Assembly: GCF_904846685.1 (NCBI RefSeq)
Contig: NZ_CAJHBQ010000002.1
Location: forward strand, 124,001-188,000
DNA length: 64,000 nt
Origin: Psychrobacter submarinus
Lineage (GTDB): Bacteria > Pseudomonadota > Gammaproteobacteria > Pseudomonadales > Moraxellaceae
Direction: 5' to 3'
A program made the position numbers and the translations under genes. How positions within the stretch are numbered: the stretch's first letter is position 1; every line of letters begins with the position of its first letter. Below the pieces are notes generated by a model, which worked only from the letters and a program-made list of their open reading frames with translations, had not been told where the DNA came from and ran no database searches. Positions 37,605 to 46,363 of the stretch are shown piece by piece.

Positions 37605-37994
37605 GGTGTCCTGTCCTTTTTTTGGGTATAACTAATGGCGGCTTATTGCCGTTACAGTTATTTAGTTGTTATATTTTGGTCATTGAAATCTATGGATTGA
37701 AAGCTGTTTAGCAGACGATATAGGCAGCCAATTATCAACTAAAAAGGCTTATGGCAGCTATCTAAAATTGCCATGATAACCATCAAAGAGGGATAACTAT
37801 AATGATAACCATAGAGGTCTGAAAAATAGGCCGGTGACAGTATCACTCAACCTTCAACGCTTACCCCTAAAAGATAGGCTTTCAAAAGCAATTATACAAG
37901 TTTTGAGCTAATACTGATAAGTCATCAACCTGCCTTGCAACCTTTACGGGATAAGCATTAGCGTCAATTATTTATTCAAATATTGTAGCTTGAG
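37605..37994. other. intergenic region upstream of acyl-CoA dehydrogenase paralogue 2
   Basis: A 390-bp spacer between the PAS-EAL gene's stop and the dehydrogenase start. The sequence ATGATAACCAT occurs twice, at 37773-37783 and 37802-37812, 29 bp apart start to start, roughly 160-200 bp upstream of the gene. This could be a repeated operator. No other structure was seen. Confidence 0.5.
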
Positions 37995-39233
37995 CTAGTG
38001 ATTTGAGCTCTCAAGCAGTTGAGTGGCAGCTTGTGCATCAACCGGACGGCCGAGCCAATATCCTTGTCCATATAAGCAGCCCATCTTACGCAGCTGCTCA
38101 TAGTGTTGCTTCGTTTCTATGCCCTCAGCGACAGCTTGCATATCCAAAGCAAGCGCTAAGTCTAATATCGCTTGCACAATAGCTTGCTGAGTTGGGTTTG
38201 AGTCAAGCTCAGAGACAAAGCTTTTATCAATCTTGATGAAGTCAAAAGGGTACTGTTGTAAATAACTCAAAGAGGCGTAGCCGGTACCAAAGTCATCTAG
38301 CGCAAGACAAACCTTGAGTGCTTTGAGCTCGGTGAGGCGCTGCTTTATATTATCATTGCTAGGCAGCAGCGATGATTCAGTCATCTCTATATGCAGACGA
38401 TACGGATCGATATGATAACGAGCTAATAACTGGCTAATGATTTTGTTAAAGTCAGGATGACTAAATTCGGTAGCATCAGCATTGATGCAAATATGCTGGG
38501 TACATTGCATGCCTTGCCATTGAACTAACAGCTGCGCGGCTTGCTCTGATAACTGAGAAAATAGCGCAAAGGAGAGACCATAACTGATGATATCAGCGAT
38601 AAAGTCTTTGGGTTTTAAAACCCCGCGAGTTGGATGTTGCCAGCGAACTAAAGCCTCAAACCCCACAATAGATTTGGTCGCTAGATTGAATTTTGGCTGA
38701 TAGTATGCGACGAATTGATTATCAGCAATAGCTTGGGCAAGTAGCTGCTTTTGATCGGGTAGACTTGCTGAGGGTTTGTTATTGGTATAAAGATTATCTG
38801 TCTTATCTTCACCTAGCAAGTACTCTGATCGCGGCTCTTTGACTTGGTTGCAGGTAGGGTCTTGTAGCGTACCAATATAAAAAACCTTATTGTCGATGGT
38901 AGACTGTTGAAAGACGATAAGGTAATCTAAAACTTGATGGTCTTTATTGGGTAAGGTAAAGGTTTTTTTGTAGCTATTATGATGTGCTAGATGGCTAGCC
39001 AAGTCTTTTAAAATTTCAGGCTTATGTTTTGTGAGGCACTGAGTGATAAAAGTGCCAAAAGGATAGCCAATAAGCAGATTTTCACGGTAGCCGGTGAGTC
39101 TCTCATAGGCACTATTCATCGATACATAGCGCTTGTCCGCGTCCAAAATAAAGACAGCTTGATCTTGCTGCTGATAATAGTTAGTGAGCAGATGTTGTTT
39201 GGACATGACTGAGAGAGGCTCAAAAGGCGTCAT
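37995..39233 (-). CDS. PAS-EAL protein, probable cyclic-di-GMP phosphodiesterase
   Basis: The protein of about 412 residues has an N-terminal PAS domain (QAVFILDADKRYVSMNSAYERLTGYRENLLIG) and a C-terminal EAL domain, with no GGDEF. Catalytic marks are present: FEALVRWQHP, the Asn in CINADATEF, the Glu in HIEMTESSLL, DDFGTGYASLSYL, IKIDKSFV, AVAEGIET and QGYWLGRP. It is therefore expected to break down c-di-GMP to pGpG. No membrane helix is seen, so it should be cytosolic. The ATG at 39233 is my choice. A TTG at 39287 would add 18 residues of no clear kind. No Shine-Dalgarno decides between them. Confidence 0.88.
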   Translation of the reverse strand: MTPFEPLSVMSKQHLLTNYYQQQDQAVFILDADKRYVSMNSAYERLTGYRENLLIGYPFGTFITQCLTKHKPEILKDLASHLAHHNSYKKTFTLPNKDHQVLDYLIVFQQSTIDNKVFYIGTLQDPTCNQVKEPRSEYLLGEDKTDNLYTNNKPSASLPDQKQLLAQAIADNQFVAYYQPKFNLATKSIVGFEALVRWQHPTRGVLKPKDFIADIISYGLSFALFSQLSEQAAQLLVQWQGMQCTQHICINADATEFSHPDFNKIISQLLARYHIDPYRLHIEMTESSLLPSNDNIKQRLTELKALKVCLALDDFGTGYASLSYLQQYPFDFIKIDKSFVSELDSNPTQQAIVQAILDLALALDMQAVAEGIETKQHYEQLRKMGCLYGQGYWLGRPVDAQAATQLLESSNH

Positions 39234-39405
39234 GGCGAATGTCGTAATAAAAACATAGGCTGTGTACCAATTAGTGGTGTCAAACAACCATTATAAACAA
39301 AAAGGTTTATAAAAATGTTGCTGTAGACTGAACGAACTATTGTTTTATAGTGCTTGACTTATCCTTGTTTAAAAGTGCTAGTCTATACCGTTAAGGCTCA
39401 GCGGA

Positions 39406-40302
39406 CTAAGCCTGAGACAAAGCTGATTGTGACAGAGCATATAAAGTAGACAGCGCGACGACGGGCGCAGTTTCAGTACGCAGTACGCGCTCGCCGATTT
39501 GCCAAGGCAAAAACCCGACTTGCTCTGCTTGCTGGCATTCTTCGACGCTTAATCCTCCCTCAGGGCCTATGAGGAGCTGCAGATAAGGATTTGGTATCGC
39601 TAATACTTCTTTGAGCGCAGCTGGCATCAAAGGCTGATCGGCGGCAGGTACGCTCAATTGCAAACGCAAATCCACGGGGCGCTTAAGTTTCTGATAATAC
39701 TCATCTTGGCTTAGAGTAGAGAGGTTGGCGCTGACTGCTGATGACAAGGATGATGATGACATATCTGCTGCATCCATACTATTGTCAGCCTCGTTTTGCG
39801 TTAACCACTGCTGAATGGGCAAAGGAGCTAAGATTAGTGGCACGCGATTCAAGCCACATTGCTCACAGGCGGCAATAGCAATTTGCTGCCAGTGCGCAAG
39901 CTTTTTCTCGACTTGCGCCGGCTTGAGGGTGACTTCGCCATGCTGGCTGCTGAGCAGTTGAATCGCGGTTACCCCAAGCTCTGTTGATTTTTGGATTGCA
40001 TAATCCATACGCTCTCCGCGGCTCATAACTAAGCCGATCTTAGTCGTCACGGGGGCTACGCGATCGATATCATGATAAGCGAGTAGGGTAGCTGTCGCTT
40101 GTTTTTTGCTAATGGTTTGTAGCTCGACTTGATATTCGCCGCCAAAACCGTCGAACAGTATACCTTGATCGCCGATATTGGCTCGCAGTACGCGGCACCA
40201 ATGGTGAGCGATGGCCGCAGTCAGCTCAAGGTTTTGGCCTATGGCTATGCTGCTAAGCTTTGGATATTCATTGTTATTAGTGGCATAAAAAAAACGTCGC
40301 AC
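39406..40302 (-). CDS. rsmE: 16S rRNA (uracil1498-N3)-methyltransferase RsmE
   Basis: RsmE methylates U1498 in the decoding region of the small ribosomal subunit. The 298-residue protein has the SPOUT knot signature LLIGPEGGLSVEECQQA and GERVLRTETAPVVALSTL near its end, and the N-terminal RNA-binding part begins MRRFFYAT. A polar insertion (DMSSSSLSSAVSANLSTLSQ) about two-thirds along makes it longer than E. coli RsmE (about 243 residues). The start is GTG with AGGA ten bases upstream. It is followed on the same strand by the PAS-EAL gene, 172 bp away. Confidence 0.94.
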   Translation of the reverse strand: MRRFFYATNNNEYPKLSSIAIGQNLELTAAIAHHWCRVLRANIGDQGILFDGFGGEYQVELQTISKKQATATLLAYHDIDRVAPVTTKIGLVMSRGERMDYAIQKSTELGVTAIQLLSSQHGEVTLKPAQVEKKLAHWQQIAIAACEQCGLNRVPLILAPLPIQQWLTQNEADNSMDAADMSSSSLSSAVSANLSTLSQDEYYQKLKRPVDLRLQLSVPAADQPLMPAALKEVLAIPNPYLQLLIGPEGGLSVEECQQAEQVGFLPWQIGERVLRTETAPVVALSTLYALSQSALSQA

Positions 40303-40427
40303 GCTAAAGAGTTCCTATCAGGATAAAATACGATAAAAAGACCAACCAAAAAAAACTGGCACTCCAAGAGTACCAGTAATTATACTTGCTTAAGCTAATA
40401 TAGCAATGAGCGACTTTATCTATAGCT

Positions 40428-41336
40428 TTATACGCTAGCTGATTCAGAGCTCAAGGTTTTAGAGTTCAAATCATTAGAAACCAACTCATCAGAGACGAGA
40501 CCTAAAGCCTCAACCAAGCGCTTATTTGGCTCAACCTTGTTCATACTATAAAAATGCATCGCCGGTACGCCCTCGGCAATCAAGCGCTCACAGAGACGGT
40601 AGACAACATCAAAACCAAACTCGCGAATGGCTTTGCGATCATCGCCTAAGTCAGCTAGCTGGCGGCGCACATAACGCGGAATATCAGCGCCGCAGCTGTC
40701 GGCAAAGCGTATCAGATTGCTCGAGTTGGTAATCGGCATAATACCGGCGACCAAGGGCTGCGCTACGGTATCAATACCGCGCTGCTCGAGCGCGTCACGT
40801 AGGTGCAAGTAGCTATCCGCGTTATAAAAGAACTGCGTAATCGCTGTATCTGCGCCCGCTTTATACTTATTGACTAAGTTGTCAATATCGAATAAGAAGC
40901 TTTTGGCTTGCGGGTGCATTTCAGGGTATGCGGCGACTTCGATATGGAAGTGATCGCCTGAGTGCTCGCGGATAAACTTGACTAAATCCAAAGCAAACGG
41001 CAGCTCACCCATACCGACTTGACCTGAAGGTAAGTCGCCACGTAGCGCCACTAAACGGTTGATACCTAGACCTTTATAAAGATCTAGCAGCTCAGCAATC
41101 TCTGCCTTATCGTCACCGATACAAGAGATGTGCGGAGCCACTGGCGTATCACTGCGCTCAAGTAATGCCTGTACAATACTCAAAGTACGATCACGAGTCG
41201 AGCCGCCAGCGCCATAGGTCACTGAAAAATACGTTGGTGACAACTGATTGAGCTCATCAAAGGTAGTGAGCAGCTTCTCATGTCCCTGCTCAGTTTTGGC
41301 CGGGAAAAATTCAAAGGAGAAAGCAGGCTTACTCAT
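40428..41336 (-). CDS. metF: methylenetetrahydrofolate reductase
   Basis: MetF reduces 5,10-methylene-THF to 5-methyl-THF, the methyl donor for methionine synthesis, with FAD. The protein is a TIM barrel of 302 residues with FSFEFFPAKTEQG at the start, the FAD-binding RLVALRGDLPSG, and a long IMPITN segment. The ATG at 41336 was chosen over a GTG two codons upstream; AGGA is eight bases before it. It lies 31 bp after ahcY, and the two must share the riboswitch-controlled transcript. Confidence 0.95.
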   Translation of the reverse strand: MSKPAFSFEFFPAKTEQGHEKLLTTFDELNQLSPTYFSVTYGAGGSTRDRTLSIVQALLERSDTPVAPHISCIGDDKAEIAELLDLYKGLGINRLVALRGDLPSGQVGMGELPFALDLVKFIREHSGDHFHIEVAAYPEMHPQAKSFLFDIDNLVNKYKAGADTAITQFFYNADSYLHLRDALEQRGIDTVAQPLVAGIMPITNSSNLIRFADSCGADIPRYVRRQLADLGDDRKAIREFGFDVVYRLCERLIAEGVPAMHFYSMNKVEPNKRLVEALGLVSDELVSNDLNSKTLSSESASV

Positions 41337-41366
41337 AGTCACATTCCTTAGTCATTACTATCAGAT

Positions 41367-42791
41367 TTAGTATTTGTATTCTTCAGGCTTGAACGGCCCT
41401 TCGACAGGTACACCTAGATACTCGGCTTGTTTTTCGGTCAGCTTCGTCAAGGTACCGTTAAAGCCCGCTACCATAGCGGCGGCAACTTCTTCGTCAAGCT
41501 TTTTCGGTAGTACTCTGACATATAAGTTATCAAAACGCTCATCAACGGGCAGATCAGCGAATTTTTCTTCAAACAAGTACATTTGCGCCAAGACTTGGTT
41601 GGCAAATGAGCCGTCCATTACTCTCGATGGGTGACCGGTTGCGTTACCTAAGTTGACCAAGCGGCCTTCAGCGAGCAAGATCAAATAATCATTGTCATCG
41701 TCTGAGCGGAAGATTTGATGGACTTGCGGCTTAACCTCACTCCAGCGCCAGTTATCACGCATGAACTGAGTATCGATCTCGGTATCGAAATGACCGATGT
41801 TACAAACCACAGCGCCTGACTTCAATGCCGCTAGCATGTGCTTGTCACACACGTGATAGTTACCGGTAGTGGTAACAATTAGATCGGTATCTTGTAGTAG
41901 ACGCGTGTTGATGCTGTCGCTACCACCAGTATTATCGCCATTGATATAAGGTGATAATACCTCATAGCCATCCATACAAGCCTGCATGGCACAGATAGGA
42001 TCAACTTCTGATACTCGTACGATCATGCCTTCTTGACGTAAGCTTTGTGCTGAGCCTTTACCGACATCACCATAACCGATGACTAGAGCGCGACGACCAG
42101 CTAAGAACATATCAGTGGCGCGTTTGATAGCATCGTTTAAGCTATGGCGGCAGCCGTATTTATTGTCGTTCTTAGATTTCGTGACCGCGTCGTTGACGTT
42201 GATGGCCGGTACTTTGAGCTCGCCTTTATTCAGCATCTCAACCAAACGGTGTACACCAGTGGTGGTCTCTTCAGAGATACCATGGATAATATCGAGCATT
42301 TGCGGATAGTCATTGTGAACAAGTGCTGTCAAATCGCCGCCATCATCTAAGATTAAGTTGGCATCCCAAAGCTGGCCTGATTCTTCGCCGCCAACGTGGA
42401 TTTGCTGACGCAAGCACCATTCGTACTCCTCTTCAGTCTCGCCTTTCCAAGCGAACACTGGGATACCAGCTGCTGCAATAGCGGCGGCTGCATGGTCTTG
42501 GGTTGAGAAGATATTACAAGAGGTCCAGCGTACTTCGGCACCAAGCGCGGTTAGCGTCTCGATAAGTACAGCAGTCTGAATAGTCATGTGAATACAGCCG
42601 GCGATTTTAGCGCCTTTTAGTGGCTGATCCGCTTCGTAGCGGCGACGCAGACCCATTAAGGCTGGCATCTCAGCTTCAGCAAGGGTGATCTCGCGGCGAC
42701 CATAATCAGCAAGGCTGATGTCAGCGACTTTATAGTCAGTAAAAGAGGGATCGATCGTATGGGCAGAGGGAATGTTAGACACTGCGTCCAT
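41367..42791 (-). CDS. ahcY: adenosylhomocysteinase
   Basis: AhcY hydrolyses S-adenosylhomocysteine to adenosine and homocysteine, removing the product inhibitor of methyltransferases. The 474-residue NAD-dependent enzyme has the Rossmann motif [14 protein letters not shown], substrate segments [15 protein letters not shown] and [21 protein letters not shown], and ends PFKPEEYKY, as is standard. The upstream DNA (42868-42916) matches the SAH riboswitch. That RNA raises expression of ahcY and metF when SAH accumulates. Confidence 0.97.
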   Translation of the reverse strand: MDAVSNIPSAHTIDPSFTDYKVADISLADYGRREITLAEAEMPALMGLRRRYEADQPLKGAKIAGCIHMTIQTAVLIETLTALGAEVRWTSCNIFSTQDHAAAAIAAAGIPVFAWKGETEEEYEWCLRQQIHVGGEESGQLWDANLILDDGGDLTALVHNDYPQMLDIIHGISEETTTGVHRLVEMLNKGELKVPAINVNDAVTKSKNDNKYGCRHSLNDAIKRATDMFLAGRRALVIGYGDVGKGSAQSLRQEGMIVRVSEVDPICAMQACMDGYEVLSPYINGDNTGGSDSINTRLLQDTDLIVTTTGNYHVCDKHMLAALKSGAVVCNIGHFDTEIDTQFMRDNWRWSEVKPQVHQIFRSDDDNDYLILLAEGRLVNLGNATGHPSRVMDGSFANQVLAQMYLFEEKFADLPVDERFDNLYVRVLPKKLDEEVAAAMVAGFNGTLTKLTEKQAEYLGVPVEGPFKPEEYKY

Positions 42792-42867
42792 AATATGCTC
42801 CTATCGTTGATAATGATAAAAAGAATAAAAACGCAGGTGCCGTTGTTCATGCTTTTGATAAAAAGCT

Positions 42868-42916
42868 ACCGAGCCTAACGCAGCATGTTCTAGCTGCGGT
42901 GCAACACCTCTCGGAG
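42868..42916 (-). promoter_or_regulatory. S-adenosylhomocysteine (SAH) riboswitch
   Basis: On the minus strand, CCGAGAGGTGTTGCA (core consensus CCGAGGAGCGYUGC) begins at 42914. GCAGC and GCTGC then form the inner stem around TAGAACAT, and AGGCTCGG closes a stem with the opening CCGAG. Both the order of elements and the AGGCTCGG match the known SAH-sensing RNA (Rfam RF01057), and the gene downstream encodes the enzyme that degrades SAH. Downstream, CGGCACCTGC could compete for AGGTG in the core and act as the switch. Confidence 0.85.
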
Positions 42917-42998
42917 GTCGTTATTGTAATATATGCGCTGCAGATTGTCACCTTTTGGCTGTTATTATAATGATAAATAGCTATTTGCTAACATAAAA

Positions 42999-43020
42999 AA
43001 GGCTATCCATGGATAGCCTT
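42999..43020 (-). terminator. rho-independent terminator after the TonB-dependent receptor
   Basis: AAGGCTATCCA-TGGATAGCCTT is a perfect 22-nt palindrome. On the minus strand it is followed by TTTTTTAT. It lies 40 bp beyond the stop codon of the receptor gene and upstream of the riboswitch. Confidence 0.85.
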
Positions 43021-43059
43021 AAGGATTGATAATTTAAGTTTGATTGGCGCTAGAGAAGC

Positions 43060-44976
43060 TTATTTCCAGTTATAAGTTAGTGAGGTAAAGAAGTTGATGC
43101 CATCTTGGTTATAGCGAGTACCAAAGCTCTCATTAGTCGTGTAGTCTTGATTAGTTAAGTTCTCAATACGGCTATTGACTGTCAGATTAGGGTTTAGATA
43201 ATAATTGCCACTTATACTAAATAACGTGTAATCGTCCATAAAGGTATCATTGCTGGCAGAGGTATAGATCTTGCCGACATACTCTGCTTCTAGTCGAATA
43301 TCATAGTCTAAATCTTGATAACCAATGTATGCGAGTGCGGTATTTTCAGGACGATAAACTAATTGCTTGCCTTTGTTATCACCTGAGCGCTCTTCTGCAT
43401 CAGTATAAGTATAGTGACCACCGAACAATACGTTATTTAGTTGCCAATCTGACGTTAAGCTATAGCCTGATAATTTTGCTTCACTTATATTTACTGCTTT
43501 AAATTTGTTGGTAGCAGGATCAAAGGCATTATTAATAAGACCATCGACATCACTTCTAAACCCTGTAAGACGCGTGGTTTGTATAGCGGTATTAGACTCT
43601 ATAAATGCTTCTAAATTATCACTTTTTTCGACGTCTAAGTTTTCGTTAGGTACATAAAAAGAGCTTTCTACATACAAATCATTCAATGAGGGCGCTCTAT
43701 AGCCAGTAGCAAAGCTGGTACCTACACGCAAGCTTGGCAGTATTCTGAAACCATAACCAATACTATAAGTGGTTTCATTGTCAAACTGAGAGTTATCATC
43801 GTAGCGGATATTAGCTTGAAAGTCATGAACGTCTTTATTAACTTGATACCCTAAAAAACCACTTTTGATAGTGCGATCATTGATCTTATAACTGTCCGTA
43901 CCATTTGCTGGTGTATTATCATCAATGTCAATCTCCTGCTTTAGCCATTCTGTACCAGCTTGTAATTGACCGACAGGCAGCTGATAGATACTTAATAGAT
44001 TGGCTTGTCTTTGTTCAGTTTCAAACGCATCACCAACATTATTATCAAGCTTATCTAAGCTACTACCGACAGATAAGCGCAGGGTCAAATCGTTTTTATC
44101 GTATTCTGAAAAGATAGATACTGCGCCATTTTCTTGATCAATCTCTGCATCTGCTACATTGGTAAAGTTATCAAACTCAGTTTTTGATTTGGCATACAGT
44201 CCAGTTGCGCCAATACGAACATTATTTGTCACAGGCATACTAGCATTTAAAGAAAAGTTATTACTTTCAAAACCATCATCATCTCTATTAGCACCAGTGG
44301 CATTTTCAATAGCACTAATGCCTTTAGTTTGATTACGGCTAGCAGACAAGCTAAGACTTGCACCTTGTTCATTAGCAAATTGCGCCGCTGCACCGTATAG
44401 ATAATGATCGTTAGAACCAACACCAGCAGTGACTGAATAGCTCGTCTGATTCGTATTTGAGCCTTTAGTAAAAATCTGAATAACACCGCCCATGGCATCT
44501 GCGCCATAGATACTAGAACCTGAAGCACCATATAATATTTCAATACGTTCAATTTGCTCAGCAGGTAGTAGCGCTAGAGTAGGTTGACCTGTTGACATAG
44601 AGCCGTAGCGTATGCCATCGATTAATACGAGCACTCTCTTACTATCATAACCGCGAACATAAAAGTTACTACTTTGACCCAAATCGCCATCTTGCTTGAT
44701 ATTAAACCCAGGTTGACGCTTTAAGACTTCTATTACACTTTGACCTTGATAACGTTGTAGCTCTTCCTTATCAATCACCCGTGTCTGCGCAACCACATTG
44801 CTTGTTTTAGTCGGTGTACGCGTCGCAGTGACCACGATCTCGTCAAGCTCAACCTGTGGCAACGAGTCATCGCTAATTGGGTTGGTAGGCGCTGCGGTAG
44901 CACTCATAGCGCATAAACCGAGTGTGCTTAAAATGCAAAGTCGTAGATAAGAGGCGGGAGGAGCTAAAAACAGCAT
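43060..44976 (-). CDS. TonB-dependent outer-membrane receptor, BtuB-like
   Basis: An outer-membrane barrel of 638 residues with signal peptide MLFLAPPASYLRLCILSTLG ending near ATAAP. The TonB box is VELDEIVVTATR, followed by a plug (VIDKEELQRYQGQSVIEVLKRQPGF, then YVRGYDSKRVLVLIDGIRYG) and a C-terminal barrel ending FFTSLTYNWK. The plug most resembles BtuB, the cobalamin receptor, but substrate is inferred. I looked for a cobalamin riboswitch in the 330-bp upstream region and did not see one. The ATG at 44976 fits the signal peptide; a TTG 16 codons earlier is rejected. Confidence 0.9.
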   Translation of the reverse strand: MLFLAPPASYLRLCILSTLGLCAMSATAAPTNPISDDSLPQVELDEIVVTATRTPTKTSNVVAQTRVIDKEELQRYQGQSVIEVLKRQPGFNIKQDGDLGQSSNFYVRGYDSKRVLVLIDGIRYGSMSTGQPTLALLPAEQIERIEILYGASGSSIYGADAMGGVIQIFTKGSNTNQTSYSVTAGVGSNDHYLYGAAAQFANEQGASLSLSASRNQTKGISAIENATGANRDDDGFESNNFSLNASMPVTNNVRIGATGLYAKSKTEFDNFTNVADAEIDQENGAVSIFSEYDKNDLTLRLSVGSSLDKLDNNVGDAFETEQRQANLLSIYQLPVGQLQAGTEWLKQEIDIDDNTPANGTDSYKINDRTIKSGFLGYQVNKDVHDFQANIRYDDNSQFDNETTYSIGYGFRILPSLRVGTSFATGYRAPSLNDLYVESSFYVPNENLDVEKSDNLEAFIESNTAIQTTRLTGFRSDVDGLINNAFDPATNKFKAVNISEAKLSGYSLTSDWQLNNVLFGGHYTYTDAEERSGDNKGKQLVYRPENTALAYIGYQDLDYDIRLEAEYVGKIYTSASNDTFMDDYTLFSISGNYYLNPNLTVNSRIENLTNQDYTTNESFGTRYNQDGINFFTSLTYNWK

Positions 44977-45352
44977 AGTGTTTTCCAAAATTATCAAATC
45001 AAAAGGGAGCCGAAAAAATACCAATCACAAAGAAATGGTTAAAAATTATAAGAGTAAAATAAAGGCTTGAAAGAAACAGAACAATGCTGGCGCTGCTAAA
45101 AAAGCAATGCCTTTATAAAGCGTTTATTATTGCTGAATTATAACGGTTTGCAAGCGTTTTTAAGCCAATAATTATTCAGTATAAGCTGAGTGCTGCTCAT
45201 TTTGATAAGTAAGCAAATGAACTAAGATAAGTCTGGCCACGAACTGGCAGGCGAGTTTTTTTATTAACTGAATCGAGGTTTTTGTAGCTTACAAAATAAT
45301 GTGCCTAAAAAAAGGTAAACATAAATACTTCAGTAATAAATAATTGTTATCA
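44977..45352. other. intergenic region between receptor gene and IS630 remnant
   Basis: A 376-bp AT-rich spacer that must hold the receptor promoter on the minus strand. No riboswitch, Fur-like box or repeat was recognised. GCCACGAACTGGC (45236-45248) is a small imperfect palindrome. Confidence 0.45.
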
Positions 45353-46273
45353 TATAGTGTATTAAATATAAAAATGTTATAAGATAAAACATCTCAACAG
45401 ATATACTCAATTATCATGACTTACTCACTAGATTATCGCAAACAAGTTCTTAAAAGCTTAGCAGATGGCATGACTCTTTGCCGAGGCAGCCTCTTTTTTA
45501 TGACATTAGTCCAACCACTATTCAAAAGTGGAAGAAACGGCTGCATAGTAAGAGCACTCGCAATGTTACGCCATCAAAAATACCGGATGATGCACTACGC
45601 AAAGACGTTGAGCGTTACCCTGATGACTATCACTATGAGAGAGCAAGACGGTTCAACTGTACTGCCCCAGCCATTTTGTGAGGCTTTAAAACGCCTAGGC
45701 ATCAGTCAAAAAAAAAGACCTTAGAGCATCCAAAAGCATGTCCAATAAAAGAGCGGCGTATCAGAGTAAGCTTGATAACTTTAAACAGCAAGGTTACCCC
45801 ATTGTGTATATGGACGAAAGCGGTTTTGAAAGCCAGACCATTCGTCCTCATGGTTATGCACTGATAGGCAAACCCTGTATCGACAGCTACAACTGGCAAG
45901 GTAAAAAGCGAACCAACGTCATTGGGGCTCTATATGAAAAGATGCTATTTGCACTGGATTACTTTGAACACAACATTAACAGCGGCATATTCTACGATTG
46001 GTGCAAACACACCCTAATCCCAAGCCTTAAAACCAAATGCGTGATTGTCATGGATAACGCTCGGTTTCATAAAAGTAGACGTATCCAAAAATTACTGAAC
46101 AGGCATGGTCATCGTATTCTATGGCTGCCGCCGTACAGCCCAGACTTGAACCCTATTGAGAAAAAATGGGCTCAAGTGAAGTTTCTACGCCAAGGGTGGA
46201 TGGAAAATGACTTATCCAAATTATTTTATGATGTTTGTCCTAGCCATAACACTTTTGTTTTGAACTGACTATA
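45353..46273 (+). mobile_element. IS630-family insertion sequence, degraded
   Basis: The left end TATAGTGTATTAAATATAAA and the right end, read on the reverse strand as TATAGTCAGTTCAAAACAAA, agree at about 21 of 28 positions, and both ends begin with TA as expected for the TA target of IS630/Tc1 elements. The element is about 921 bp. Its transposase is broken by several frameshifts, so it should be inactive unless helped in trans. Confidence 0.85.
45416..46268 (+). pseudogene. IS630-family transposase, multiple frameshifts
   Basis: Pieces of one transposase follow each other in different frames: MTYSLDYRKQVLKSLADGMT, then FYDISPTTIQKWKKRL to ERARRFNCTAPAI, then CEALKRLGISQ, then RAAYQSKLDNFKQQGYPIVYMDESG through to the end. 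The DDE residues survive (YMDESG, VIVMDNARFH, SPDLNPIEKKW). Indels fall in the T-runs at about 45482-45500 and 45675, in the A-run at about 45710, and near 45745, so at least four changes of frame are needed. That number argues for decay rather than programmed frameshifting. Confidence 0.88.
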
Positions 46274-46363
46274 GCAAGGGTTTCATGCTGCAGTGTTCTA
46301 ACTATTCTGTACCCACTCAAGTTTATACTCACTCAAAATCAGCTTACCGAGCCCAATAACTAA

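Noticed and set aside
45177..45260. Possible cobalamin riboswitch upstream of the BtuB-like gene
   Set aside because: A GGCCACGAACTGGCAGG segment looked suggestive, but the conserved core is absent and the orientation does not fit the receptor gene.
45700..45730. Programmed frameshift at the A-run of the IS630 transposase
   Set aside because: At least four frame changes are needed to restore the protein, so decay is simpler than programmed shifting.
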